Positions 34,952 through 43,919 of a DNA stretch of 64,000 nucleotides are shown here, piece after piece. Both the position numbers and the translations under genes were made by a program. Position 1 is the stretch's first letter; every line of letters begins with the position of its first letter. Source of the stretch: Pelomonas sp051857475 (GTDB taxonomy: Bacteria > Pseudomonadota > Gammaproteobacteria > Burkholderiales > Burkholderiaceae_C); contig NZ_JBPZGZ010000002.1 of NCBI RefSeq assembly GCF_051857475.1, forward strand, positions 1,674,001 through 1,738,000, given 5' to 3'. The notes beneath the pieces are model-generated. The model did not search any database. It saw nothing but the letters and a program-made list of their open reading frames with translations, and was not told the origin of the DNA.

Positions 34952-35535
34952 AGCGCCGTACTCTTCTCCTCGCCGCCCTGCCGCTGCCCGCGCTGGCCGA
35001 CACCATCGCCCAGGTCCAGCAACGCCTGGCCAGCGTGGCCGTCCAGCGAGGCGGCTTCCAGCAGGACAAGCAGCTCGCCGGCTTCGCCAAGCCGCTGAAG
35101 AGCCAGGGCGACTACCTGCTGGTGCGCGGCAAGGGCCTGATCTGGCGCACGACGGCACCCTTCGCCAGCCAACTGGTGCTGACTCGCGACCGCATCGCCG
35201 GTGGCGCCGGCATGCAGCTCGATGCCAGCAAGGAGCCCGGCATCCGCGTCGTGACCCAGCTGATGCTGTCGCTGCTGGACGGGGACCTCGGCGCGCTGCA
35301 GCAGGCTTTTGAGGTGCAGGCCAGCCTGGTGGGTGACAAGGCCTGGCGTGCGGCACTCAAGCCCAAAGCGGCTGCATTGGCCCAGCTCTTCAGCCGCATC
35401 GAGCTCGAAGGCGACCGCCAGCTGCGCCGCATCGTCATGACCGAAGCCCAGGGCGACACGACGACGCTGCGCTTCGACGAGCAGGCCCGCGAGCCCGCCG
35501 CCCCCAGCGCCGACGAGGCCAAGCAGCTTGGTTGA
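34948..35535 (+). CDS. LolA-like outer membrane lipid carrier (ApeL-like)
   Basis: 195 residues. An N-terminal signal peptide (MKRRTLLLAALPLPALA before DTIAQ) and the LolA-type strand pattern FQQDKQLAGFAKPLKSQGDYLLVRGKGLIWRTTAPF. LolA shuttles lipoproteins across the periplasm; APE versions are believed to carry the polyene-lipid to the outer membrane with the neighbouring MMPL exporter. Overlap of eight bases with that gene. Confidence 0.85.
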   Translation: MKRRTLLLAALPLPALADTIAQVQQRLASVAVQRGGFQQDKQLAGFAKPLKSQGDYLLVRGKGLIWRTTAPFASQLVLTRDRIAGGAGMQLDASKEPGIRVVTQLMLSLLDGDLGALQQAFEVQASLVGDKAWRAALKPKAAALAQLFSRIELEGDRQLRRIVMTEAQGDTTTLRFDEQAREPAAPSADEAKQLG

Positions 35536-37825
35536 TCGGCCCAGCCGTCTGGCGCCCTGGGCTTGGGCGCTCGCGCTGCTGCTGATGGCCGCCGGCCTGG
35601 CCCTGGCCGCCTGGAGCGGCCGCGTGCGCATCAACACCGATGTGCTGGCCATGCTGCCCAAGGACGAGCGCCGGCCCGAGGTCGAACAGGCCTTTGCCGC
35701 GCTTGCCAAGGCCGGGGAGGGGCGCGTCATCGTCATGCTGCGCGCGCCGAAGAGCAGCGAAGCGGCGATGGACCGCTTCATCACCAAACTGCAGGCCGAG
35801 GCGCCAGGCCTCAAGGTCAGGCATCACGTGTCCGACGCCCAGCAGGCCGATTGGCTGAAGTTCTTTGCTCCGCAGCGTGGCAGCCTGCTGACCGATGCCC
35901 AGCGCCGGTCCCTGCAGAACGACAGTTCGGAGGCCTTGGCCCAGCAGGCCCTGACCAGCCTGATGCAGCCCATGGGTCTGCCCCGTGTGGGTCGCTGGAT
36001 CGATGACCCCTTCAACACGCTGGGTGCCTGGCTGGCCGAGCGCGCCCAGGCCAGCAAGGTGCGAGCCCTGGACGGCCGGCTCAAGCTGGCCGACGACAAG
36101 GGCGACTGGATGCTCGGGCTCATCGACAGCGGCGCCAGCGCCTTTGCGCTCAGCGACAACGAACGCATCGCCAACGCGCTGGCCGCCGCCCGCGCTGCCG
36201 TGCCCGAAGCACAAGTGCTGGCCGCAGGCGTGCCTTTGCATGCGCATGCCGCGGCGACGCAGGCCCAACGCGAAATGCACCTCATCGGCGTCGGCTCGCT
36301 GGTCGGCGTGTTTGCTTTGAGCTGGTTTGCCTTTGCCCGCATCCGGCCGCGCCTGCTGGTGCTGTTGTCGGTGGGCAGCGGCCTGCTGGTGGCCGTGGCG
36401 GCGACGCTGGCGGTGTTCGGCGAACTGCACCTCATCACGCTGGTCTTCGGCGCCAGCCTGGTCGGCGTGGCCGAGAACTACGCCAGCAGCCACTACAGCA
36501 GCCGCATAGCCCAGCCGCCCGCGCAGCGCTTTGCGCTGATGCGCGAGCAACTGCCAACCATGGCCCTGGCGCTGAGCACGACGCTGGCCGGCTATGCCCT
36601 GCTGGCGACCACGCCCTTCCCGGGCCTGCAGCAGGTGGCGCTGTTCTCCGCCGCCGGCCTCACTGCCGCCTTCATCACCACCTGCCTGTGGTTCCCGCAT
36701 CTGGACGCCGGAGCGGTGCCCGAGCGGCCGCTGACGCGCGCCCTGGGTCGCGCCTGGCAGCGCTGGCCGCAATTGAGCTGGCGCACCGGCCTCATCGGCG
36801 CCCTCGTCATTGCGGTCCTGCTGGCGACGGCCGCCTGGCGCGGCCGGGCCAATGACGACATCCGCCTGTTGCAGAACACGCCGCCCGCGCTGCTGCAGGA
36901 GCAGATCGACATCGGCCGCCGCCTCGACCTGCCGAGTCCTGCCCAGTTCTACCTGCTCAGCGCCGGCAGCGAGGCCGTGCTGCTGGAGCGCGAGGAAGCG
37001 CTCAAGGCCAAGCTCGCCAATACACCCGGTGTGGCGGGCTGGCAGGCCGTGTCCGACTGGGTGCCGTCGCCCGCTCGCCAGGCCTCTGATGCGGCCCTGG
37101 TGCAGCGCCGCTGGGCCGAGGTGTCCTTGCTGGTGGCCGAGCAACTGGGCCAGCCCCTGCCGCAGCGCGAGGCCACCACGGCGCCGGCCTTGACCGTGGA
37201 AGCCTGGCATGCAGCTCCGGTCAGCGAGACGGCCCGCCACCAGTGGCTGGGCCGTGATGCCGGGGGCAACTGGCACAGCGTGCTGATGCTGCGCGGCGTG
37301 TCGCGCGAATCCCTGCCTCAGTTGGCTGCCTTGGCCGATGGGACGACGGTGCGCTGGGTCGACAAGGTGGCCGATGTGTCCGAGCTGCTGGCCCGCCAGC
37401 GCATCCGCATGCTGGGCGTGCTGGCCATCGCCATCGGCGCCGTCGCGGCCCTGCTGGCCTGGCGCCTGGGTGCGGCCTGGTGGCGGGCCCTGGTGCCGAC
37501 GCTGATCGCCGGCTCCCTGTCGTTGGCCGCCACGGCCCTGCTCGGCCAGCCCTGGCAGCTCTTCCATGTGCTGGCCCTGCTGCTGCTGCTGGGCGTGGGC
37601 GTGGACTACGGCATCTTTCTGCTCGCTCAGCCCCACCGCAATGATCTGCGCGGCTTCGTCTCCATCACACTCGCGGCCGCCAGCACCTGGCTGTCGTTCG
37701 GGTTGCTGGCCCTGTCCGGTACACCGGCCTTGCGGGCCTTCGGCCTGACCCTGGGCCTGGGCATTGCCCTGGCCTGGCTCCTCACTCCCTTCTTCATCAC
37801 CCACCATGACTCTCGAAAAGACTGA
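35528..37825 (+). CDS. MMPL/RND-family exporter (ApeM-like)
   Basis: 765 residues, 12 predicted membrane helices in the RND/MMPL arrangement with two large periplasmic loops. Conserved pieces are RINTDVLAMLPKDERRPEVE, GVAENYASSHYSSRI after helix 4 and GVGVDYGIFLLAQ in the second half. The start is TTG at 35528; no ATG or GTG exists near the first helix. Transports the finished glycolipid-linked pigment out of the inner membrane, in the APE model. It overlaps both neighbours. Confidence 0.9.
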   Translation: MVDRPSRLAPWAWALALLLMAAGLALAAWSGRVRINTDVLAMLPKDERRPEVEQAFAALAKAGEGRVIVMLRAPKSSEAAMDRFITKLQAEAPGLKVRHHVSDAQQADWLKFFAPQRGSLLTDAQRRSLQNDSSEALAQQALTSLMQPMGLPRVGRWIDDPFNTLGAWLAERAQASKVRALDGRLKLADDKGDWMLGLIDSGASAFALSDNERIANALAAARAAVPEAQVLAAGVPLHAHAAATQAQREMHLIGVGSLVGVFALSWFAFARIRPRLLVLLSVGSGLLVAVAATLAVFGELHLITLVFGASLVGVAENYASSHYSSRIAQPPAQRFALMREQLPTMALALSTTLAGYALLATTPFPGLQQVALFSAAGLTAAFITTCLWFPHLDAGAVPERPLTRALGRAWQRWPQLSWRTGLIGALVIAVLLATAAWRGRANDDIRLLQNTPPALLQEQIDIGRRLDLPSPAQFYLLSAGSEAVLLEREEALKAKLANTPGVAGWQAVSDWVPSPARQASDAALVQRRWAEVSLLVAEQLGQPLPQREATTAPALTVEAWHAAPVSETARHQWLGRDAGGNWHSVLMLRGVSRESLPQLAALADGTTVRWVDKVADVSELLARQRIRMLGVLAIAIGAVAALLAWRLGAAWWRALVPTLIAGSLSLAATALLGQPWQLFHVLALLLLLGVGVDYGIFLLAQPHRNDLRGFVSITLAAASTWLSFGLLALSGTPALRAFGLTLGLGIALAWLLTPFFITHHDSRKD

Positions 37826-39038
37826 CGTCTGCATCATCGGCGCAGGCCCTGCAGGCGCCGTCGCCGCGGCCTTGCTGCGTCGCCAGGGCCTGGCGGTGAC
37901 GGTGCTGGAGCGCCAGACCTTCCCGCGCTTCTCGATCGGCGAGAGCTTGCTGCCCCAGTCCATGGCCTATATCGAGAAGGCGGGCCTGCTGCAGGACGTC
38001 GTCGAGGCGGGCTTCCAGTTCAAGAACGGCGCCGCCTTCTGCCGCGGCGAAAGGCGCACCGCCTTCGATTTCCGCGACAAGTTCACCGCCGGCTGGGGCA
38101 CGACCTACCAGGTGCAGCGCGCGACCTTCGACAAGGTGCTGGCCGACGGTGCCGCCAAGGCCGGGGCCGACATCCGCTACCGCCACGAGGTGACGGCCGT
38201 GCGTGTCGCTGCAGGCCAGCGCCCGCAGCTGGACGTGCAGCCGCTGGACGGCGGCGAGGCCTACACCGTCGAGGCCGGTCATCTGCTGGACGCCAGCGGC
38301 TTCGGCCGCACCCTGCCGCGCCTGCTGGACCTGGAGACGCCTTCGGCCTTCCCCATCCGCGCCGCCACCTTCACCCATGTGCAGGACTGCATCAGCGACC
38401 CGACGTTCGACCGCACCAAGATCCTCGTCACCGTGCATCCGAACGATGTCGACGTGTGGTTCTGGACCATCCCCTTCAGCAACGGCCGCTGCTCGCTGGG
38501 CGTGGTCGCGCGGGCCGAGTACTTCGAGCGCTTCCCCGAGGACGCGACGGAGCGCCTGAAGGCCGTCGTCGCCGAGACGCCGACGCTGGCCACGCTGTTG
38601 AAGGACGCGGTCTGGGACACGCCGGCCAACCGCCTGCACGGCTATGCCGCCAATGTGAAGTCGTTGTGGGGCCCGGGCTTCGCACTGCTGGGCAATGCGG
38701 GCGAGTTCCTGGACCCGGTGTTCTCCAGCGGCGTGACCATCGCCGTGAAGTCCGCCGACCTGGCCGTGACGGCCTTGATGCGCGAGCGCGCCGGCGAGAC
38801 GGTGGACTGGGAGAAGGACTACGCCAAGCCGCTGCGCGCCGGCGTGGACGCCTTCCGCGCATTTGTGGAGAGCTGGTACCGCGGCGGCTTCCAGGACGTC
38901 ATCTTCCACCAGGACCAGAACCCCGACATCCGCCGCATGATCTCGTCCATCCTGGCCGGCTACGCCTGGGACCTGGCCAACCCCTATGTCGCTCAGCCCG
39001 AGCGCATGCGCACGCTGGAGCAGTTGTGCGCCCCCTGA
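37806..39038 (+). CDS. FAD-dependent oxidoreductase with halogenase signatures
   Basis: 410 residues. FAD-binding GAGPAG at 12-17, GESLLPQSM, and a second FAD-contact block FALLGNAGEFLDPVFSSGVT. It belongs to the tryptophan-halogenase-like flavoprotein family. Two halogenase hallmarks are visible: W218-F-W-T-I-P223 matches W-x-W-x-I-P, and Lys73 in FQFKNGAAF occupies the place of the catalytic Lys seen in phenolic halogenases such as CmlS. Xanthomonadins are brominated and many flexirubins chlorinated, so it may halogenate the aryl head or chain. It could instead be a desaturase-type enzyme. No flavin reductase is adjacent. Confidence 0.82.
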   Translation: MTLEKTDVCIIGAGPAGAVAAALLRRQGLAVTVLERQTFPRFSIGESLLPQSMAYIEKAGLLQDVVEAGFQFKNGAAFCRGERRTAFDFRDKFTAGWGTTYQVQRATFDKVLADGAAKAGADIRYRHEVTAVRVAAGQRPQLDVQPLDGGEAYTVEAGHLLDASGFGRTLPRLLDLETPSAFPIRAATFTHVQDCISDPTFDRTKILVTVHPNDVDVWFWTIPFSNGRCSLGVVARAEYFERFPEDATERLKAVVAETPTLATLLKDAVWDTPANRLHGYAANVKSLWGPGFALLGNAGEFLDPVFSSGVTIAVKSADLAVTALMRERAGETVDWEKDYAKPLRAGVDAFRAFVESWYRGGFQDVIFHQDQNPDIRRMISSILAGYAWDLANPYVAQPERMRTLEQLCAP

Positions 39039-39580
39039 TCCTCCTCGCGGCGCTGCTGCTGTCAGCCTGCCAGACCCTGCCGCCGCCGGCCTCGCTGCCG
39101 GCGCTGCAGCTGGCGCCGGCCGCCTTCGGCGCCGAGCTGTCGCTGGCCCAGCGGCTGACGGTGACCGATGCGCCCGAGGACCCCAACGGTGCCGTCACCG
39201 AGCGCCAGCTCGACACCCTGCTGCAGGTCGATGCCCAGCAACTGCAGCTGGCCGGCCTGGCCTTCGGCCAGCGTGTGCTGACGCTGCAATGGGATGGCCG
39301 CGAGCTGCAGGTCAAGCGCCACCCCATGCTGCCCGCCGCTGTCGACCCGGCCCGCGTGCTGCGAGATGTGGCCCTGGTGTTCGCGCCGCTGCCCGCCCTG
39401 CAGGCGGCCCTGCCCCCGGGTTGGACGCTGGACGAGGCCGGCAATGAGCGCACGCTGCGCCAGGCCGGCGAAGCGCGGCTGACGGTGCGCTACCTGGATG
39501 GGCGCAAGCGCGTCGAGATCGACAATCGCGTCGAACACTATCAACTGCGCATTGAATCCCGCTCGCTGGAGGGCGGCTGA
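39026..39580 (+). CDS. DUF3261-type lipoprotein of the APE cluster
   Basis: 184 residues from GTG at 39026. A lipoprotein signal with lipobox LSAC near residue 16 is followed by a Pro/Ala-rich linker and a beta-rich domain ending YQLRIESRS. It corresponds to the DUF3261 protein regularly found in aryl-polyene clusters, probably the outer-membrane acceptor for the LolA-like carrier, an inference from position. Overlaps upstream by 13 bases and is three bases from the next gene. Confidence 0.78.
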   Translation: MRPLILLAALLLSACQTLPPPASLPALQLAPAAFGAELSLAQRLTVTDAPEDPNGAVTERQLDTLLQVDAQQLQLAGLAFGQRVLTLQWDGRELQVKRHPMLPAAVDPARVLRDVALVFAPLPALQAALPPGWTLDEAGNERTLRQAGEARLTVRYLDGRKRVEIDNRVEHYQLRIESRSLEGG

Positions 39581-39583
39581 TTG

Positions 39584-40756
39584 ATGAACTTCTATCTGAA
39601 CGCCTTGGGCGTCGTTTGTGCCGCTGGGCATGACGCTCCCACCGTCGCCACATCGCTGTGGGCCAGCTCGCCCAGCGGCGTCGAGCCTGAAGCCTGGCGC
39701 GGCCGTACCCTTCACCTGGGCCGCGTGCGCCAGGCCCTGCCCCTGCCCGACGCGGCGGCCCAGCGCAGCCGCAACAACGCTCTGCTGTTGACGGCGCTCC
39801 AACCCATCCGCGCTGCGGTCGATGCCGCCATCGCCCGCTTCGGACCGCTGCGTGTGGCCGTCGTGCTGGGCACCAGCACTTCGGGCGTCGGCGAAAGCGA
39901 GGCCGCCTGGAGCCACCATCAGGCCGAGGGCGGCCTGCCCGCCTGGCACGACGTGCGTCAGCAGGAGATCGGCTCGGGCGCCACGCTGCTGGCCGCCGAG
40001 CTCGGCACGCTGGGCCCGGCCTATGTCATCTCGACGGCCTGCTCGTCCAGCAGCAAGGCCCTGGCCAGCGCCGCGCGCCTGCTGCAGGCCGGCATGGCCG
40101 ACGCCGTCGTCTGCGGCGGCGCCGACAGCCTGTGCGACTTCACCGTTGCCGGCTTTGCTGCGCTGGAAGCCGTCAGCGACGCCCGCTGCAACCCCATGAG
40201 CGCCCAGCGTTGCGGCATCAACATCGGCGAGGCCGGCGCGCTCTTCCTGATGACCCGCGAGAAGGGTGACGGCCCGGCCGTCCGCCTGGCCGGCTGGGGT
40301 GAGACCAGCGATGCCCACCACATCTCGGCACCCGAGCCCAGCGGCCGCGGCGCCGAGGCGGCGATGCGCGCAGCCCTCGACATGGCCGGGTTGACGCCTG
40401 CCGACATCGGCTACCTGAACCTGCACGGCACGGCCACGCCGCACAACGACGCCATGGAGAGCGAGGCCGTGGCCCGTGTCTTCGGCCTGGACACCCCCTG
40501 CAGTTCCACCAAGCCGCTGACCGGTCACACCCTGGGCGCCGCCGGCGCGCTGGAAGCGGCCATAGCCTGGCTGACCCTGCTGGGCGACGGCGCCCTGCCG
40601 GCCCATCATTTCGACGGCGAGCGCGACGCGGCCCTGCCGGCCATCCGCCTGGTGCAGCCCGGCGAGCGCCTGGACAGCGCGCCGCGCGCCGTGTTGTCCA
40701 ATTCCTTTGCCTTCGGCGGCAGCAATGCCGCGCTGGTCCTCGCCCGTGAAGATTGA
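39584..40756 (+). CDS. Beta-ketoacyl-ACP synthase (ApeO-like)
   Basis: 390 residues from ATG at 39584. The Cys-His-His triad is complete: Cys153 in STACSSSSKA, His281 in LNLHGTATPHND, His315 in PLTGHTLGAAG. It should extend the aryl starter with malonyl units, probably as a heterodimer with the chain-length-factor-like protein at 26925. It is the last gene before a repeat element that begins at its stop codon, splitting the cluster into two blocks. Confidence 0.88.
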   Translation: MNFYLNALGVVCAAGHDAPTVATSLWASSPSGVEPEAWRGRTLHLGRVRQALPLPDAAAQRSRNNALLLTALQPIRAAVDAAIARFGPLRVAVVLGTSTSGVGESEAAWSHHQAEGGLPAWHDVRQQEIGSGATLLAAELGTLGPAYVISTACSSSSKALASAARLLQAGMADAVVCGGADSLCDFTVAGFAALEAVSDARCNPMSAQRCGINIGEAGALFLMTREKGDGPAVRLAGWGETSDAHHISAPEPSGRGAEAAMRAALDMAGLTPADIGYLNLHGTATPHNDAMESEAVARVFGLDTPCSSTKPLTGHTLGAAGALEAAIAWLTLLGDGALPAHHFDGERDAALPAIRLVQPGERLDSAPRAVLSNSFAFGGSNAALVLARED

Positions 40757-40895
40757 AGCCCCTCGCCCAGTCTGTGCCGCGCTGAACGCGGGCAAGCCCG
40801 GTCGGTCCCCCGCGGGGACGGCGATGCTCGCGGCATCGAGCCACGAGTACATCGCCTGCCGGGCCGGCTCGGGATCGGCCCAGCGCTCGGCCCGA
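40752..40895 (-). repeat. Dispersed hairpin-rich intergenic repeat, copy C (inverted)
   Basis: The reverse complement begins TCGGGCCGAGCGCTGGGC, contains GGCGATGTACTCGTGGC facing GCCGCGAGCATCGCC, and ends CGTTCAGCGCGG...GAGGGGCTTCAAT, collinear with copies A and B. It lacks the middle segment (about 75 bases after the GTCCCC tract) and is thus a shorter variant. It lies between the ApeO-like and ApeP-like genes, overlapping the ApeO stop codon, and is the only gap of this size inside the cluster. It may act as an attenuator, promoter carrier or RNA-processing site. Confidence 0.72.
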
Positions 40896-40914
40896 AATCA
40901 GGGAGATCGATCCG

Positions 40915-41376
40915 ATGGTTGATATGGACATCGCCGACCTGGTGCCGCATCGCGGCGCCATGAGCTGGCTCGACCGTGTCATCGAGGCCGATGCCGAGTC
41001 GCTGCTGGCCGAGGCCACGCTGCGTGCCGACCACCTGCTGGTGCAGGACGGCCAGCTCAGCGCGTCGGCGGGCGTCGAGTACATGGCGCAAGCGGCCGCT
41101 GCGTGGGCGGGCTATCAGCGCCATCTCAAGGCGGACGAAGGCGGCGCGGCGCGTATCGGCTTCCTGCTCGGCACGCGCCGCTACACCTGCGACCGAGCGG
41201 CCTTCCGCGTCGGCGATGTGCTGCGCGTCAAGGTGCAGCGCCTCTTCCAGGCCGACAACGGTCTCGGACAATTTGAATGCGTCATCGCCATCGATGGCGC
41301 CGAGGTGGCGCGAGCCAGCCTCAATGTCTTCGGGCCGGATGACCCGGAGGCTTTCCTGAACGGACAGACCCCATGA
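40915..41376 (+). CDS. 3-hydroxyacyl-ACP dehydratase (ApeP-like)
   Basis: 153 residues, hotdog fold. N-terminal IADLVPHRGAMSWLDRV carries the catalytic-type His of FabA/FabZ-like ApeP proteins; the partner acidic residue and GVEYMAQAAAAWAGYQ helix follow. In the E. coli APE system ApeP works with ApeI, here fused to the ligase. GGGAG at 40901-40905 supports the start. It opens the second block of the cluster, right after the repeat. Confidence 0.85.
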   Translation: MVDMDIADLVPHRGAMSWLDRVIEADAESLLAEATLRADHLLVQDGQLSASAGVEYMAQAAAAWAGYQRHLKADEGGAARIGFLLGTRRYTCDRAAFRVGDVLRVKVQRLFQADNGLGQFECVIAIDGAEVARASLNVFGPDDPEAFLNGQTP

Positions 41377-42110
41377 GCAGTACTCCCCACACCGTCCTGG
41401 TGACCGGCTCCAGCCGCGGCATCGGCCGCGCCATCGCACTGCGGCTGGCGCGCGACGGCTACGACGTCGTCATCCATTGCCGCAGCCGCCGCGACGAGGC
41501 CGAGGCCGTCGCCCAGGCCGCGCGCGAGCTTGGCCGCAACGCCCGCGTGCTGAGCTTCGACGTGGCCGACCGCGCCGCCACGGCCGCCGCGCTGGAGGCC
41601 GACATCGAGGCCCATGGCTGCTATTACGGCGTCGTCTGCAATGCCGGCATCGCCCGCGATGGCGCCTTCCCGGCGCTGACCGGCGAGGACTGGGACGCCG
41701 TCATCCACACCAACCTGGATGCGTTCTACAACGTGCTGCAGCCGCTGACCATGCCCCTGGTGCGCCGCCGCAAACCGGGCCGCATCGTCACGCTGGCCTC
41801 CGTATCGGGCCTGATGGGCAACCGCGGGCAGGTCAACTACAGTGCCGCCAAGGCGGGCATCATCGGCGCGACCAAGGCGCTGGCCGTCGAACTGGCCAGC
41901 CGCAAGATCACGGTCAACTGCGTGGCGCCCGGCCTCATCGAGACGGACATGATCGAGCCGCATGTGCTGGAGCACGCGATGCAGATCATCCCGGCCCAGC
42001 GCGTCGGACAACCCGAAGAGGTGGCGGCGCTGGTGGCCTTCTTGATGGGCGAAGACGCCGCGTACATCACGCGGCAAGTGATTTCGGTGAACGGGGGGAT
42101 GGTCGGGTGA
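41373..42110 (+). CDS. 3-ketoacyl-ACP reductase (FabG-type, ApeQ-like)
   Basis: 245 residues, short-chain dehydrogenase. NADPH loop VTGSSRGIGRAI, catalytic Ser-Tyr-Lys with S in ASVSGLMGNRG, YSAAK Tyr and Lys, and the substrate loop GLIETDM. It reduces the 3-ketoacyl intermediates of each polyene extension cycle. ATGA overlap upstream, GTGA overlap downstream. Confidence 0.9.
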   Translation: MSSTPHTVLVTGSSRGIGRAIALRLARDGYDVVIHCRSRRDEAEAVAQAARELGRNARVLSFDVADRAATAAALEADIEAHGCYYGVVCNAGIARDGAFPALTGEDWDAVIHTNLDAFYNVLQPLTMPLVRRRKPGRIVTLASVSGLMGNRGQVNYSAAKAGIIGATKALAVELASRKITVNCVAPGLIETDMIEPHVLEHAMQIIPAQRVGQPEEVAALVAFLMGEDAAYITRQVISVNGGMVG

Positions 42111-43342
42111 GCAATAGAAGAGTCGTCATCACCGGTATCGGCGCGCTGTCGCCGCTGGGCCATGACGTCGAGACCGTCATGGACAGCCTGCGCGCCGAGG
42201 CCAACAAGGTCCAGCGCATGGCCGACTGGGCCGATTACGAAGGCCTGAACACGCAGGTCGGCGTGCCCTGCGCCCACTTCGAGCTGCCCGCCGACCGCTA
42301 CAACCGCAAGACCATGCGCAGCATGGGCCGCGTGGCCCAGATGGCGACACGCTCGGCCGAGCTGGCGCTGGAGCAGGCCGGCCTCATCGGCGACCCGCTG
42401 CTGACCAGCGGCCGTGTTGGCGTCAGCTTCGGCAGCTCCAGCGGCACGCCCAGCGCCATCGGCGACTTCGGCCGCATGATGACGGTCAAGAGCATCGAGG
42501 GCATCAACGCCAACACCTACGTGAAGATGATGTCGCACACCGCGACCGTCAACATCGCGGTGTTCTTCGGCATCACCGGCCGCATCATCACGACCAGCAG
42601 CGCCTGCACCTCGGGCAGCCAGGGTCTGGGCTATGCCTACGAAGCCATCAAGAGCGGCCGCCAGATCGCCATGCTGGCCGGCGGCGCCGAGGAGCTCGAC
42701 CCGACGCAGGCGGCCGTCTTCGACACGCTGTTTGCCACCAGCACCAAGTACAACGACCAGCCGCGCCTGACGCCGCGTCCCTTCGACGCGGACCGCGACG
42801 GCCTGGTGCTGGGCGAGGGCGCCTGCACCTTCCTGCTGGAAGACTACGAACACGCCAAGGCGCGCGGCGCAAGGATGCTGGGCGAGATCGTCGGCTACGG
42901 CACCAACTGCGACGGCACCCACGTCACCCAGCCCCAGTCCGCCACCATGGCCCAGGCCATGCGCCTGGCGCTGGAGGACGCCGGGCTGCCCGCCAGCGCC
43001 ATCCCCTACGTCAACGCCCACGGCACCAGCACCGACCAGGGCGACGTGGCCGAGAGCCAGGGCACGCACAGCGTCTTCGGCGCCGGCGTGGCCATCTCGT
43101 CGCTGAAGAGCTATATGGGCCACACCCTGGGCGCCTGCGGTGCGCTGGAGGCCTGGATGACGCTGGAGATGATGAACGCCGACTGGTTCGCGCCCACCAT
43201 CAACCTCAAGCGCGTCGACCCGCGCTGCGGCGATCTCGACTACGTGCTCAGCGGTGGCCGCCAGCTGCAGACCGAGTACGCGATGACCAACAACTTCGCC
43301 TTCGGTGGCATCAACACGTCGCTGATCCTGCGGCGTCTTTGA
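42107..43342 (+). CDS. Beta-ketoacyl-ACP synthase (FabF-like, ApeR-like)
   Basis: 411 residues from GTG at 42107. Triad: Cys167 in TTSSACTSGSQGLG, His305 in VNAHGTSTDQGD, His339 in SYMGHTLGACG. It is the second, homodimer-type ketosynthase of the APE cluster, presumed to act early in starter extension. The overlap with the reductase makes the three-gene block P-Q-R a translational unit. Confidence 0.9.
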   Translation: MSNRRVVITGIGALSPLGHDVETVMDSLRAEANKVQRMADWADYEGLNTQVGVPCAHFELPADRYNRKTMRSMGRVAQMATRSAELALEQAGLIGDPLLTSGRVGVSFGSSSGTPSAIGDFGRMMTVKSIEGINANTYVKMMSHTATVNIAVFFGITGRIITTSSACTSGSQGLGYAYEAIKSGRQIAMLAGGAEELDPTQAAVFDTLFATSTKYNDQPRLTPRPFDADRDGLVLGEGACTFLLEDYEHAKARGARMLGEIVGYGTNCDGTHVTQPQSATMAQAMRLALEDAGLPASAIPYVNAHGTSTDQGDVAESQGTHSVFGAGVAISSLKSYMGHTLGACGALEAWMTLEMMNADWFAPTINLKRVDPRCGDLDYVLSGGRQLQTEYAMTNNFAFGGINTSLILRRL

Positions 43343-43371
43343 ATTCGACAACAGGCCTGGGAGGGCACCCG

Positions 43372-43881
43372 ATGAAGCAGCACGTGTTGATGGTTGCATG
43401 GATGCTGGCAAGCGCTGCGGCGCAGGCCGGCACCACGCCCGAACAGGAACTCGCCGCCGGGCGCAAGATTGCCGCCAGCCTGTCGCAGGAGGGCCGCGAC
43501 CTCTGCGTCTTCGACAACGGCGCGCCGTCGGACATGCCGCATCAGCGCGTCGGGGACCTGAAGGTGGCCAAGGAGTCCTATGGCGGCGTGAAGGAACTGC
43601 TGCCCAGGCTGGTGGAACAGGCCCTGGCACAGAAGGCCGACGCCATCGTCGACTACAACAGCTCGCAGCGTTTCGGCTTCTGGCCCTGGCGCCTGGTGCG
43701 TCCCGTCGTCACGGGCAAGGCCATCCGCTGGAGCGAGCCACCCCGCAAATCCTGCGAGGCCATGGGCGGTGTCCGCATGGAGACCATCCTGACCACCAAC
43801 AAGAGCCCGGAGGCCATGGCGCAGGGCGCCGTGCCTCAGACGCCGGCGGCCGCCGGTTCGTCGGCCTCCGCGCCGCAATGA
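43372..43881 (+). CDS. Periplasmic hypothetical protein of the APE cluster
   Basis: 169 residues from ATG at 43372 (GGGAGGG upstream). A signal peptide (MKQHVLMVAWMLASAAAQA) precedes a small domain with DLCVFDN, KADAIVDYNSS and VVTGKAIRW, then a low-complexity Pro/Ala/Ser tail. I do not recognise the family. The A-D-A-I-V-D ... G-K-A-I-R pattern resembles small secreted dodecamer-type (YbjQ/heavy-metal-binding-like) domains and also the next protein. A periplasmic role near pigment export is inferred from position. Confidence 0.6.
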   Translation: MKQHVLMVAWMLASAAAQAGTTPEQELAAGRKIAASLSQEGRDLCVFDNGAPSDMPHQRVGDLKVAKESYGGVKELLPRLVEQALAQKADAIVDYNSSQRFGFWPWRLVRPVVTGKAIRWSEPPRKSCEAMGGVRMETILTTNKSPEAMAQGAVPQTPAAAGSSASAPQ

Positions 43882-43919
43882 CACTGAAGTCTGACAACCC
43901 CCGCTCAAGGAGCTCGTTC

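Noticed and set aside
35435..37963. Very long open frame (842 codons) on the minus strand opposite the MMPL gene
   Set aside because: High-GC third-position bias creates long antisense frames; the protein is Gln/Gly/Arg/His-rich with no domain, while the plus strand has a full MMPL exporter.
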